Shown here piece after piece: positions 21,900 through 34,329 of a stretch of 64,000 nt of DNA (within the stretch, counting starts at the first letter, position 1; every line of letters begins with the position of its first letter). The stretch is taken from contig CM055095.1 of assembly GCA_029204225.1 (NCBI GenBank), positions 32,675,732 to 32,739,731 on the forward strand, read 5' to 3'. Both the position numbers and the translations under genes were made by a program. The notes beneath the pieces were generated by a model. That model made no database searches, was not told the origin of the DNA, and saw only the letters and a list, made by a program, of their open reading frames with translations. The DNA is from Diphasiastrum complanatum (lineage: Eukaryota; Streptophyta; Lycopodiopsida; Lycopodiales; Lycopodiaceae).

Positions 21900-23480
21900 T
21901 CAAGTTTTTTATATTTTCTTTATCAATATTAGGAACTGATAAAGGAACATCTCTTTCTATAATCTCATCATCCTCTATTTCGGGAAGGGCCTATATGTCT
22001 TTTAAGACAAGAGGATCTACATCCTGATCAACCTAAAATATAATAAGATCTGCATCCTGAACAACCTAAAAGGTTGTTAAGACAGGAGCAGCTTGCTTTT
22101 GAGGGCCCTTGATCTCAGATACAACGCTTACACCATTCTGAGCATAGGTTTTGATCAACTCTTGCCGAAATCTATATACATCGTCAAGAGTGAACTGTCA
22201 TCACAAAATACGAGAATCAGCAAATTACAAACAATGATAGTAAAGAAATATGAATCAGAATGAAAGGAACTACAAATGAACAAGATATTACCTTTTCAGT
22301 ATCTATATCCACTTGTAAATTATACCACTCAAAAAATAGCTTCATATTGTACAGGACGAACCATGCACAACTAAAAGCGTCCTTTTGCTATACACACTAC
22401 ATATATTGAACGAAAATTAGTTATATTATGACAGAAAATTTATTTATGCTATGATGATAGATTTGAACTAAAAAAAAAATACATGCATATCAGAAATAAA
22501 TTGAATATACCTTGAGAGATCTAATGGTTATCTCTCCAATTGAGATTGTCGTTGTCGATATTTCTCGAACGACATTATGAAGTAGAGAATCAAATTTTCT
22601 ATGTGTATTTGCAGCTGAGTTTAATTTTACACACAAAAAATTTGATAATCCCTCCTTATTTATCTTCACAGAAATAATGTTCAGGCTCCAATGCCAACTG
22701 CAACAACCAAAATACAAATATCGATAAATCTATACTTATTAAAGCAAAACTTACGTATTAAAGCAATGCCGCATGCAACAATCCAGATTAAAACAACAAA
22801 AACAAAAGAGCAATCCTTACTTATTTTTATATGGAATCAAATAAAATTTGCCACAGGACTGCATTCGATAAAATACACAGCCTTCTCAAAATCGACTTCT
22901 TTTGCCTTTATCGCTCCCAGGAAAAATGGACTAACAACAAAAACTATATCATGGGAATCGGAACTAATACTATGCTGCAAAAAGGATCCTCCAGCTTCTA
23001 CTATTACATCTAAAATTTTTTATGTTTTATCTTTCAGCTCGGTGCAAAATTTGGGACCTAATCTAAAGCTTTTACATGAATCTAAAAGAAAAAAATCAAA
23101 ATAATTTTTGAGAAGATCAATTTTATTAGCTAGGTAGGTCTCGTACTGGTTATAATGGTCAGAATCAAAATAAACTTGGGTAGGATCGTATGGATTTCTA
23201 ACAAAAAGATTATGTATGGGAGCAGAAAGAGAAGTAGATACAATATTTATAGATTTCTCTGTTATTTTGTTGAGTTTTTTTTTAATAATCAACACTTTTG
23301 GTGAAGAAACCTACTTAGGAGCTGGACGAATAACAGGAGGAAGAAGGGGTGATGATTTTCGATCTGAATCAGATTCTTCAGCATCTCAAAGCTCAGGACG
23401 ATTCGGGGTCTCTTGGGCAGGATAACTCTAGGAGGAAGGGAAGCAGCTGGCCTTCGAGTCTAGCTTTCTTGGGGACAGGC
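21900..23480 (-). pseudogene. Exons downstream of the H3 fold, unknown function
   Basis: - strand coding-like blocks continue from the H3-fold block at 23480-23880. (a) About 23420-22820: an acidic EESDSDRKSS stretch, a Pro-rich linker, YDPTQVYFDSDHYNQYETYL, LLKNYFDFFLLDSCKSFRLG, then VIVEAGGSFLQHSISSDSHD and AVYFIECSPVANFI, which faintly recalls a BRCT domain (Gly-Gly, hydrophobic strand, late Cys). (b) About 22690-22513, containing NKEGLSNFLCVKLNSAANTH, with donor 'aag|gtatat'. (c) About 22392-22291, reading QKDAFSCAWFVLYNMKLFFE, then donor 'gtaata'. (d) About 22202-22075, from FTLDDVYRFRQELIKTYAQ. Stops interrupt (a) and (d). Whether this is one gene with the H3 block is an inference from strand, spacing and splice signals. 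Confidence 0.4.
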
Positions 23481-23880
23481 TACTTCCTTTTCCTCCTAGA
23501 GATAGGCAGCAAATTGGTTCTATCCAGAGGCAAGTCTCTGGAGCTGTTGGTGTTATCAACATGCGTACCAGAAAAACGGTCCCGAAGTTTTCTGAGAATG
23601 ATGAAATCTTTTGGCATGATGGTGACACGCTTACCATGCACTGTCAAAAGACATATATCCTCAAAAAACTGGGACAAAAAATCCTTTGCAGCACCCTGTA
23701 AGGCCTGCATGGCTGTCACAACAAAACGAACATTTAGCCCAAGTGACAGAGTGACATTCCTGACAGATCGGCTGAAAGGAGCTCTAGGGATCAACAGTTC
23801 AGTTGATCTCTAGAGTTTTCTAATCTCCCTCAGCCAGACCTGCTTTACGTCTACGGCCAGTACTAGGGAGAACACAGACA
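23480..23880 (-). pseudogene. Histone H3-fold coding block with extended C-terminus
   Basis: The - strand encodes a clear H3 fold. [19 protein letters not shown] matches the H3 alpha-N segment LREIRKYQKSTELLI. Then come [52 protein letters not shown] and ILRKLRDRF (H3 has [21 protein letters not shown]). The in-frame TAG at 23810-23812 replaces Gln and fits a CAG-to-TAG change; a one-base shift lies just upstream. Loop 1 has the canonical H3 length, not the longer CENH3 form. Past the usual H3 end the frame runs about 30 codons to a basic RRKRK and a stop at 23480. Upstream it is cut by an LTR at about 23915. A diverged, non-canonical H3 or a fusion pseudogene. Confidence 0.75.
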
Positions 23881-23916
23881 TGGGATGGTTGTACAGTGGT
23901 TATGGCACGGGGAGTG

Positions 23917-24620
23917 TGTTAAAATTGAAAAACAATCCATATTGATTTCTTGGCTTGCTACAAATGTTGTACCATGCAAGTATGTAGCACATTAATGCAA
24001 AATGCCAAGTTTGGCCTACATAGAACTCGAGCTACATAGTTATGTATTGTCTAGTTTGATAAATGCAACTTGCATATAGTTTGTAGACATAGAATTAGCA
24101 TGATTATGCTTGTAGAAACTCGTGGCAACTCACATGCATTAATTGTAAGTGATCCATAGTGACATGCAAGACATGCACAAACTTTATTGGACACATGCAT
24201 GATGATTTGGACATTTCTAGTTAGAACTAGTACACTTGTAAAAAGTTGGTAGAATTTCATGCATGACAAGTGACAAATGTCACATAGACTCTAGATGTCA
24301 TTTTGGAATGGATAGATATGGTTCTACCTCGAGCTACCTCAATCTCCATAAATATGTGTAGCTCTCCACACAATTGATAATGAAGAACCAAAGTTTTGTA
24401 GCTATCTCATGTCATTTTGGATCTAAACAAATATTGCTTGTTATCTCTCTAGCTCTCTTTCTCTCTCTCTCTCTAACTCGTGTTGAGGCTCATGCTCATA
24501 CATTGAAATCTTGTATTTTCTCATTCTTTGATCATTGCTATTATATTCTGTTGATTAGCATGCTAGATTGTGGATTAGCCATTTCTTCTGAACTAGATTT
24601 TGTTGATCAATCTAGAATCA
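23917..24620 (+). mobile_element. Candidate LTR (TGTTAAAATTG type)
   Basis: 'cacggggag' followed by TGTTAAAATTG at 23917 is a textbook polypurine tract/LTR start of plant copia elements. A TATA-like 'ccataaatatg' lies at about 24345 and a pyrimidine-rich tract (24440-24475) follows, as in a U3-R-U5 layout. The right end is estimated. There is no recognisable internal region on either side, so a solo LTR is likely. It truncates the H3-like locus. Confidence 0.5.
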
Positions 24621-25685
24621 GGTTATAGTGCCAATCACAAAGCTTAATTAAGATTAGTCACTCTTGTGGACATTCCCCACACATGTGAATTCTGAAAATT
24701 ATGTCACAGTGGATTTGTTCTCAAAAATACAAAAAAAAATAAAAAAAAGTTTGAACAAAAGCGTAGGGAATGAAAAAAAAAAAATTGTGATTAGAAAGCG
24801 CTTGAGATTGATACCAGAACTGAATATCGGTTTCGAACGCAAGATATACACAGGATATTTTCATAAAGGAGATGCGCGTTCGAAAGCGATATTGGAATAA
24901 CAGCGGTATTCGAGCGCACTGTGAGAAGGTGGATGATTAAGCGATGAGAGGGTGTGCTTGAGAGCGATATTGGGAACGAAAAAAAATAAAAATTTCGAGG
25001 ACTTATATATACGAAATTTTTGCACGTGTGAAAAAATGGCCGAAGACACGTGTCGTCATCTAATTGGTCCACATGAAATGTTTGTACTGACAATGATGAC
25101 TCAATTATGAGGCCACGTGGTTTGGGACACATGCACGAATCCTTTTTCGACGCGTGTCATTCTTGCACATGATAGATGTCAAATCAATCATTGTCTATAC
25201 GGCATATTCATTCTGACCAATCATACATCGACACGTGTTCTTTTGTAACTCCTCCACACGTGCAAAATTTTTTTTATGAATAGGTCATTTTTGGCTCGGA
25301 TTTTCACGCAAATTTTTTATTTCTTGGCCGGATATTGTTTTCAAGCGCGCCATTTGCACTGATTACCCTCCGTTGACTTACTTGTGCCTGGAACCGATAC
25401 TGCCTCGTCCAGTATCGTATTCAAGCACATCTTACATCTCATTTCTTTTCTACTCTTTGTTCACGCGTCCGGATCTGATACCCTAATTTCTAATATCTCT
25501 TTCGAGCGCACATTGCCTTGAGGTTCTTGTATGACCTGCAGTTTGCGCTTGAGAGTGATATTTGGAATTTTGCATCTGTAGTTTTTGTTTAAAATGTCTA
25601 ATTTTGATTCTAGTTTGTTTTTTTTTCCATGAATTTGGTATTAGTAATAATTTGGAGCATTTCAAAAAAAAAAAATTCTCCTTTT
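24621..25685. other. AT-rich stretch with repeated 'cgcttgag/ttcgagcgc' motifs
   Basis: No gene recognised. Short inverted motifs ('gcgcttgag', 'ttcgagcgca', 'tcaagcgcgcc') recur at about 24797, 24909, 25343, 25501 and 25546, which could be subterminal repeats of a DNA transposon. Several CACGTG-type cores also occur at 25020-25260. Confidence 0.3.
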
Positions 25686-25689
25686 TTTT

Positions 25690-26780
25690 TTAGTCTTCCT
25701 TCTATTACTGAGGGTCCTACCGTGGAGGCATTTTTTGAGATATATCTCGAATTTAAGTCTCTACTCAGTACTCTGTTATTCAGATCTCAAAACAAGGACA
25801 TGATTCATATCATGACCTGTTGGCACTCAACAAGCATAGCTATAAAGCAAAGCTTGACAGAATGTTCACCAAGTTACATAATGATTTCAAGTCTGTAGAT
25901 GAGTGCCTAATTCACAATAAAAAATGTAGATTTGTTGATTTTCAGTCGGTATTTGTTTTTTTTCTTTTGTTACGAGCGTTAATTTAGATGATTGTTCAGA
26001 TTTTGATCTTGCTTGAAAAATAGGGCATCGTTTATAGGCCCTAGAACACCCACTACCCTTTTTCCTTCTAATAAATCTTTGATCACTTTGCCTACTTATA
26101 ATATAGATAATAATTCTTTTTTGAAAATATCGGATATATCGGATCTTTTTTATTTCACTGAAGCTGAGACTCTTTGCATTTTGAGCAAAGAGCTTGATGA
26201 ATTTTCGAATATAATTGATTTTGATGCTGATGATCTTCTCCTTGGTGTTGACAATGTACATAATGATAAGTTTTATTCAGGGAAAGATTGCTTGAAAATG
26301 ACTGTGGAGGAAATGGGCAACAAAGAAGATGATCTACCTCCTGAGGAGGAGTTTTCCAGAATCCAAAGTCGACTTGGTTTTCCACAACCAATTGTCTATT
26401 CACCAACAATATTGACATCGAAAGATGGACATAATATTGATGGAGAGACAGTAATCAAGGAAGACAAAGTTGAATGCGTAAGTTTTTGTATCTTATCATG
26501 TACTAGTAGATTTATTATGTCATATTATATATTGGAGCTTACTTTATTTTTTTTCATTTCAGAAAACAATTTTCCTTGATGATTTTGCAATTCGTCGAGG
26601 AGAGGGCAGAGATCTTCTGTTGGAGAATTTTCAAGAGATCATGCATTGGGGCATTATCTGAAGTACTTCAAGAATAATGAGATAAGTGTTGCCCATTCAA
26701 AGTTTCAACAACATGGTGAGACCATGATTATGGCAATCAAGACACTGTCTCATTTTCTTGGAGGACATAATTTTAAGGTG
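25690..26780 (+). pseudogene. Degraded spliced gene of unknown family
   Basis: Three + strand coding-like blocks. Block 1 (about 25700-25930) reads PSITEGPTVEAFFEIYLEF then, after a frameshift near 25815, DLLALNKHSYKAKLDRMF and FKSVDECLIHNKKC. Block 2 (about 26010-26476) is one open frame with an acidic centre (FDADDLLLGVDN, GNKEDDLPPEEEFSRIQ) ending at a perfect donor 'gtaagt'. Block 3 (26563-26778) follows a strong polypyrimidine/cag acceptor, has one frameshift, and ends at 'aag|gtgcgt'. The splice signals are good but no domain is recognised. Confidence 0.45.
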
Positions 26781-26789
26781 CGTAAAATA

Positions 26790-27080
26790 ATTTTTGTAAA
26801 GAAAACCATTGCGGTTAAATTTTAGGATATGGACCAATGAATTCCATGCTCAGATCATCTCATTTTGCATTGTATGCTGCTTACGTTGATCTCATAAACA
26901 CTCCTCTAGATGATGAGCAGATGAAAAGAGCATAATTTGCATTCTAGCGCCCCCTTTTATACTACTTATAAGGGTCTGTAAGACACCAACAGGAACCTAT
27001 ACACAGTTCATTGTCCACCTTGTAAGGGGTCATAATTAGTTCTCTTATAGAACCTTACGACTTCTTGTCCACTTGGTAGA
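26790..27080. other. No gene recognised
   Basis: Possibly more of the decayed gene to the left (a short frame after 26821 contains 'MNSMLRSSHFALYAAYVDL'), but the evidence is thin. Confidence 0.25.
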
Positions 27081-27754
27081 TAATTCTCTTATGGTCATTG
27101 TGGAATGTATGTTGTTACAACATATTTTTGTTGTTGCATTAGGAGTTCTAGTAGTAACAATAGAAGAGTTAGAAGAATCATATAGTAAGTCATGATAGAG
27201 TAATAGGAATAGAACATATTCAATTTCTTGGAAATTTCAATATCTTTGAATCAAACCTCAGGTGCACCTAAGACATCTATCTTATAAGACTTGCCATAAA
27301 GGTTTAGGTTACAAATGATAGACGAGATTCACTTACAAATGAACAAACTTTGTGAATGTGATCCTAAAACCATGGCACATAAAGACTTACAATAAAGAGA
27401 AAGTGCACCTAAGTCATCTACCTTGTGCACACGTCGCATATAATTTGCTATACAGGAAAAGTATCTTTTACCCTGTGTACCATCACAAAAGACTTGCGAT
27501 AAAGGTTTACTTGTGAGGGCAAGTACCTTCACGATTACGTACCTTCATCATTCATCGTTTACTTGGAGTCACTTGGTGGGCCGTAATGAGATGTGACCCT
27601 TAAGGTGCTTGCCTTTTATGGCAAGTCATATTTGATAGTACACAAGGTAAAAGATATTTGTTCTTTATGACAAATTTTATGTATTGTTAAACAAGGTGGA
27701 TGTGTTGGTTCAACTTGGGTGCACTTGCCCTTATGATGTGTCTTTATGTGCCAC

Positions 27755-28774
27755 GTTCTTACCATAGTTGCATCGAATCGCGATTCGCTAGGTCCGCGAA
27801 TCGTGAATCGCAATTATGAACCCAGAATCGCAAAAAAAATAAAAAATGAAAAAATAGCTTATGGCTGAAATTTGTTTAGGGGATCAATGGTCAAACCAGC
27901 GTTTTGCCTCTCAGAAGTGCAATAGATGGGGCACAAACAAATCTTATTTTCAGTAGCTATCTGGTTGTTATTTGCTCTGAAATGTTAATCCTACAGTTTG
28001 GGCTATCAACTGTATGGATGATGATCACTTTTGCAATGATTTCACTAGAGATGTGAGTGCAATGTGCATACAGTTGAGGGCATAAATATTGGGCCCTTCT
28101 CGGCGCGCCTTTGGACCCCATTTTTATCTGGGGGGGGGGCGGTAGCATTTTTATCTACAGTGTCTATATAGTAGAAAGTCCTAGGGGGGTCGGGGGGGCA
28201 GTAGCCCCCCCCGGGAAACAGGAAGTTTGGGGGGTGGTAGCCCCCAGAGAAACAGGGGGTCCGCGGGGTGGTAGACCCCGGGTGGGGGGTTTGGGGGGCA
28301 ATGCCCCCCAACGGTAAGGCCTCTTCATGATTTGGCCTTCCAACTCCCTGAGTGAAAACACACTTTTTGGTGTTTCACATCCCCTTGGTCCTTTGGCTGT
28401 TCCCTCTCTCAACATTCTGTTATTGTGTAAATCAGTCATCCAAGTCTATTCTAGATCGCCATTGAAGCCCTTCTCCAGGGTGCATGGTTGGATAGTACCA
28501 TCATATGTACTTGCTTTATTATAATCAAAATTTCAGATTCATGTTCATTGTTTCTTGTCGACACTAAATTCCGTTGTCAATTATAATAGGATTAATGCAC
28601 CTAAACTGGACCATCTGCACCCGAAACAGTCGACAAACTACACTGTCATAATGCTCTCAATCAAAGCTTTCATCTAATACCCATATTGGCTAAAAAAAAT
28701 TCAAAAAAAAAAAAACGATTCTACACGATTCCCAATCGAGCGATTCAGAATCTTGGTGCAACTATGGTTCTTAC
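27755..28774. mobile_element. hAT-like nonautonomous element with 8-bp target duplication
   Basis: A 1,004-bp insertion (27763-28766) begins CATAGTTGCATCGAATCG and ends with the complement of CATAGTTGCACCAAGATTC, giving short terminal inverted repeats. It is flanked by identical 8-bp duplications GTTCTTAC at 27755-27762 and 28767-28774. The 8-bp duplication and the terminal sequence fit the hAT superfamily. It has no transposase. Near the left end are clustered gattcgcgaatc-type motifs, and a G-rich low-complexity block (28125-28310) fills the middle. It lies inside the foldback element. Confidence 0.85.
28125..28310. repeat. G-rich low-complexity block
   Basis: Runs of five to nine G alternate with 'ggtagccccc' and 'ggtagaccccgg' in a loose array ('gggggtcgggggggcagtagcc', 'ggggggtggtagccccc'). 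Gly- or Pro-rich open frames here follow from composition. Part of the hAT-like insertion. Confidence 0.7.
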
Positions 28775-29247
28775 AATGATATTTACAAAGTTCATCAATT
28801 TTAAACACATCTAAATTCAAGAGAAAGCGAATCTGGTCTGTTTCTATCATTCTGTCATGACTTAGTATGCCAGTCTTCTATCATTCTGTCATGACTTAGT
28901 ATACCATCATGACTTACTAACTTAGTATACCAGTCTTCTACCTCTTGTACTAGAACTCCTAATGCAACAACAAAAATCTGCTGTAACAACACAGATTCCA
29001 TCAAATCTGCCAAGCTGTAATTAAGATTTGCTTGCATTTGTTCAAATTCAAAAAGACGAATGCAACAATGATGGGATGGGGAGTGGACACCCTACATTTG
29101 TTATCTTACCTTTTAAGGAGGAGAATGCTGATTTATTCAGTGTACACACTGCGAGTCTTGAGCGGCACTACTAGAAAGCTGGTTGCAAGAAGCTGCTGAG
29201 AAGGGCTGTTGATCTGTTTTGCGTTTCTTGGAATAAATAGGGAATAG

Positions 29248-30701
29248 ATGGATGGGGAAGTTGTCTTGACGACGGTCTCTACTGTGCGACCTGCTTCTTG
29301 TAAAGAAGGAGCTAGGGCTGTGCTGCTTAATGAGATCGATCATGTCCTTTGGCGTGTTGGATATTTCAAGAGGATTCTGATTTACAAAACACACGACAGC
29401 ATCAACATACAATTTTCAGATGTTTTTGACAAGTTGAAGTCTAGCCTCTCTCAAGCGCTGGTGTACTTCCACCCATTTGCAGGAAGAGTTAGAGTAAGAG
29501 ATGATGACTCTTTACTTGAACTCATCTGCAACGACGACGGGGTACAATTTGTGGAGGCATCGACTGATTCGGACCTCAACGCTATCAAAGATTTTCAGCC
29601 ATCGAGTTTCTTCTCCAAACTGGCTCAAACGCCCGGATGTGATCCTAAATGGCCTTGGAAAGCTGAGTATCCGCTCCTTTTTGTGCAGGTATATTGTCCA
29701 GTATTCCACGTCCTTCATGCTTTCTCCAGCATCTGTGATTCATATATGCCTCCTTCACCGCAATGGATTACATCCTCATGTGATTTGACCTTGAATTTCA
29801 CTTTGTAGGTGACTGCTTTTAGGAGTGGAGGATTCAGCGTTGGTGTTACGTTCAGCCATCAGATTGCTGATGGTCCAACAATTTGGCACTTTTTGAGATC
29901 ATGGGCTGAGATAGCCCCTGGAGAGAACATATCCCAACACCCACAGTTTATGTACAAGTCTTTGGTGAAAAGATCCCAGACTTGCAGTAGAAAAGAGCCT
30001 CTTTCACTATACTCGGTAGTCAAATCCAGGAAGGATACAATGGATGTTTGCATTGATGATCATCTTCATTGCAAGCTTTTTCATATAACGAAAAAAACGA
30101 TTCACGAGCTCAAAATTTCGACAGCACAATGCGTAGATGCCAGACCATTTACCACATACGAGGTAATCACCGCACACATCGGGCAGCGAGTTACAATAGC
30201 TCGGGACATTGCTGACGAAAAGCCGTGTAGACTCTTTGTACTCGTGAATCTTAGAACAGATTTGCAGGAATCCCGCAGCATTACTGTGGCAATGGAGCAC
30301 TCTACACCGCTGCCGTCGCCACTGCTGGTCAGCTAAAGCAATGGAGCTTGGCATCTGTGGCAGCTCTTATCCATGAGACTATTGTCAGCTATAGTACGGA
30401 AAAAGTAGAAGACTTACTGGAGCTGATATCCGAGTATATGGGCAACAAAGAGATGGAATTGACGGGGGACTTTGACAATGATGTTGACATGGTTGTGCGA
30501 AGCTCGCCTAAATTGAGAATGTACGAGACAGACTTTGGGTGGGGGAGGCCGACGGCAGCAGTATTTGACATCATTCTCAATTACAATGGATCATTGATGC
30601 TGGATCCAGGGAGAGAGGAGGGCAGCTTGGATGTTACACTGGCTCTTTTTCCTCAAGTCATGCATCGACTGACCCAAGATCCTTTATTTCTGCTGCAATG
30701 A
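29248..30701 (+). pseudogene. BAHD-family acyltransferase, frameshifted
   Basis: BAHD enzymes move acyl groups from CoA thioesters to alcohols or amines in plant specialised metabolism, in the cytosol. Exon 1 is 29248-29688 (147 codons, ending FVQ), the intron 29689-29808 (120 bp, GT-AG), exon 2 29809-30701. The intron sits at the position conserved in the family (Q|VT). Seen are LKSSLSQALVYFHPFAGR, the catalytic HxxxD as HQIAD in exon 2, and the structural DFGWG near the C-terminus. Near 30280 the frame is lost by one base: RTDLQESRSI is in one frame and YCGNGALYTAAVATAGQ in another, with the rest intact to the stop. Total length about 444 residues is normal. Either a recent pseudogene or a base-call/assembly error. 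The class resembles hydroxycinnamoyl-type transferases but the substrate cannot be told. Confidence 0.88.
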
Positions 30702-31560
30702 TTTGTGTGCTCTCTTTCACTCATGCAACCGTAGCTAGTTACTTTGCCCATACCCCCATACTCCCTTATAACAAATTCTATTTTACAATCCAGTTATATA
30801 ATAAGCCGGCCTATGTCTCTCCGATACTACCACATGCATGTGCAATATGACCAACACTTTACCCTAATCTCGTATCCGAGATCATTTGATATGGATTGAG
30901 AGCTCATATGGTACATACTTTAAGAGATTATCAAGAGATGGTGATTTTGGCAAGTTTGCTCTTTCATGAGGAATTGATGCATGATTAATGTGATGTTTTT
31001 TGTGTGTAATGAATAGATCTGAATCTGAACAAAGTACTATACTTTCCAAATTTATGACAGGATGTGAGGATCAATTAATTCTAGTTGGATTGTAGTGTTC
31101 AAAAGCTCTTGCCAATTAGATGCAAAATAGGTAGAATTGTGTGCTAGTTTTCTAACTATTGGATATAAGTGAAACCTTTGATGCTTTTTCAATGTTTTAG
31201 TATCCCAATGAGGTTCCATAACCTCTGATTTTAACATGGTATAGAGCCCGAATGCAACCATCAAGGCTCAAATACAAGGAAGAGAAAAGCAATTACAAGT
31301 TGATGATGGTATAATTTTTATTGCCCTTATTACTACCTTAACTTTGATGATGTTCCTTCAAGTGTAAATGAAACTTTAGCAACAAAAGAGTGACTTGATG
31401 CAATGAAAAGTGAGTATATGATGCATTGCTTGAGATACTTGTAAAATTATTGATCCTCCATCGAAGATACAAAATGTTAATGTTTACGCATTGTGTGCAT
31501 GTACATGGTATCCTCTCATCATATTTTGGTTGAAAATGGTCCAATAATCCAATTGCCAAT
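30702..31560. other. 3' flank of the acyltransferase, no gene recognised
   Basis: AT-rich. Short - strand frames at 31052-31264 and 31338-31598 have no convincing motif; the latter may belong to the decayed copia element to its right. Confidence 0.4.
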
Positions 31561-31839
31561 GATAAGTTATATTGTAGCACATATTCTTTCAGCGTCATTC
31601 ATGTGAAAATTGACAAATTCTAGCATGTGACGAATTCTAACATGTGACAAAAATTGACAAAATAGTCTTTGTACTTTTAGTGCATTTGCAACATTCATTT
31701 GTAATGGAGTGGTGTCTTGGCTTTCCAAAGAGCAATATACTATATCATAGTCCTCAACCAAATCGGAGTACATCACTATTACAAATGAAAAAATCATGAA
31801 AATATAGCAAATATGATGAAACTAGTTGAATCTTTCACA
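31500..31839 (-). mobile_element. Copia LTR fragment (- strand), same family as 38717
   Basis: On the - strand, 'ttgaagagggag' is followed by TGTGAAAGATTCAACTAG starting at 31839. The same junction, with TGTGAGAGATTTCAACTAG, stands in + orientation at 38717. This marks a polypurine tract and LTR start. The LTR decays quickly; its far end is not resolved. Confidence 0.6.
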
Positions 31840-32137
31840 CTCCCTCTTCAACTAGTTTTAGCATGGACTTTGATAACACTCCAAGAGATGTCCTATGCTT
31901 CATGAACAAGTCTGAAAAGACATAGATGGTAGTGTCGTCAAAGCATATACACTTCTTACAAGTTTTCATTCCTTTAAGAAACAATATGAGGCTCATCGCT
32001 GGACAAAATATGAGCAAAGGCAATGGTGTCACATCTTTGGACAACGATGAAGCATTCCATCGCATTGATTCAATAAATCGAATCTTATGCAAAATGATAT
32101 ATGAATCTAGTGTTGTGACGGCAGCGGTTTGCTTCAA
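31840..32137 (-). pseudogene. Copia Pol C-terminal remnant
   Basis: The last 100 codons before the LTR end HRTSLGVLSKSMLKLVEEGV. The KLVEEGV ending is shared with the + strand remnant at 38540-38715 (MPKLVEEGV). The position before a polypurine tract is that of the Pol C-terminus. No catalytic motifs survive. Confidence 0.5.
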
Positions 32138-32191
32138 ATCATGCGCTCATAAATGCATGATGATATAAGAATTGAAGCAAAGTTTATGCAT

Positions 32192-32563
32192 CATAGAATG
32201 GTGTGCAAACAAAAGGTGCAATGGCTTCTGGCCACTTGTCAACAAATCTATGGACAGATGTAGTGTATCCACATTTCTTACATTTTGAGTAGCGATGGAC
32301 AGTGATCAATTACTAGTGCTTTAAGAAAGCAAACAACCATATGTATTGCTAGAATCGATATGTAGTAGGCCGCACTACATAGAGTGGTATGCAAACACAA
32401 AGTGTAATGTCATTTGACCAGTGATAGATTGCCAACATATTTGTGGACAGGTGTAGTGTATCCACAATTCTTCCATTATAAGCAGCAATGGATAGCGATT
32501 AATTGCTAATGCTTTATGTAATCAAATCACCACATATCATGCTAGAATCGCGATGCAATGTGT
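32192..32563. repeat. 186-bp tandem duplication
   Basis: Units start at 'catagaatggtgtgcaaac' (32192) and 'catagagtggtatgcaaac' (32378). They share 'gacag.tgtagtgtatccaca' and 'gctagaatcg.gatg'. About 80 percent alike by eye. A third, partial start follows at about 32550. Confidence 0.75.
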
Positions 32564-34255
<1,692 letters not shown>

Positions 34256-34329
34256 ATATCCAAATAGACGCACAACAACACCCGCCGCAATTTGCGACAT
34301 GTTTTGCGACGTGAATCGCGAGCTTAATT

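Larger units (their letters stand above)
27085..29030. mobile_element. Foldback (long inverted-repeat) element
   Basis: The left arm (about 27085-27530) is matched in reverse complement by the right arm (about 27600-27755 plus 28775-29030). Examples are 'ttgttgttgcattaggagtt' at 27128 against its complement at about 28950, and 'catggcacataaagactta' at 27373 against 'tctttatgtgccacg' at 27741. Arms are imperfect and 400-450 bp long, with a short centre. No coding region. The right arm is split by the hAT-like insertion. Outer boundaries are approximate and no target duplication could be fixed. Confidence 0.6.

Noticed and set aside
23480-23880. Identification as centromeric H3 (CENH3)
   Set aside because: Loop 1 has the canonical H3 length, while plant CENH3 has a longer loop; only a diverged H3 fold can be claimed.
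29501-29788. 95-codon frame within the acyltransferase exon 1 and intron
   Set aside because: Shadow frame of the BAHD gene, which has clear motifs in the other frame.
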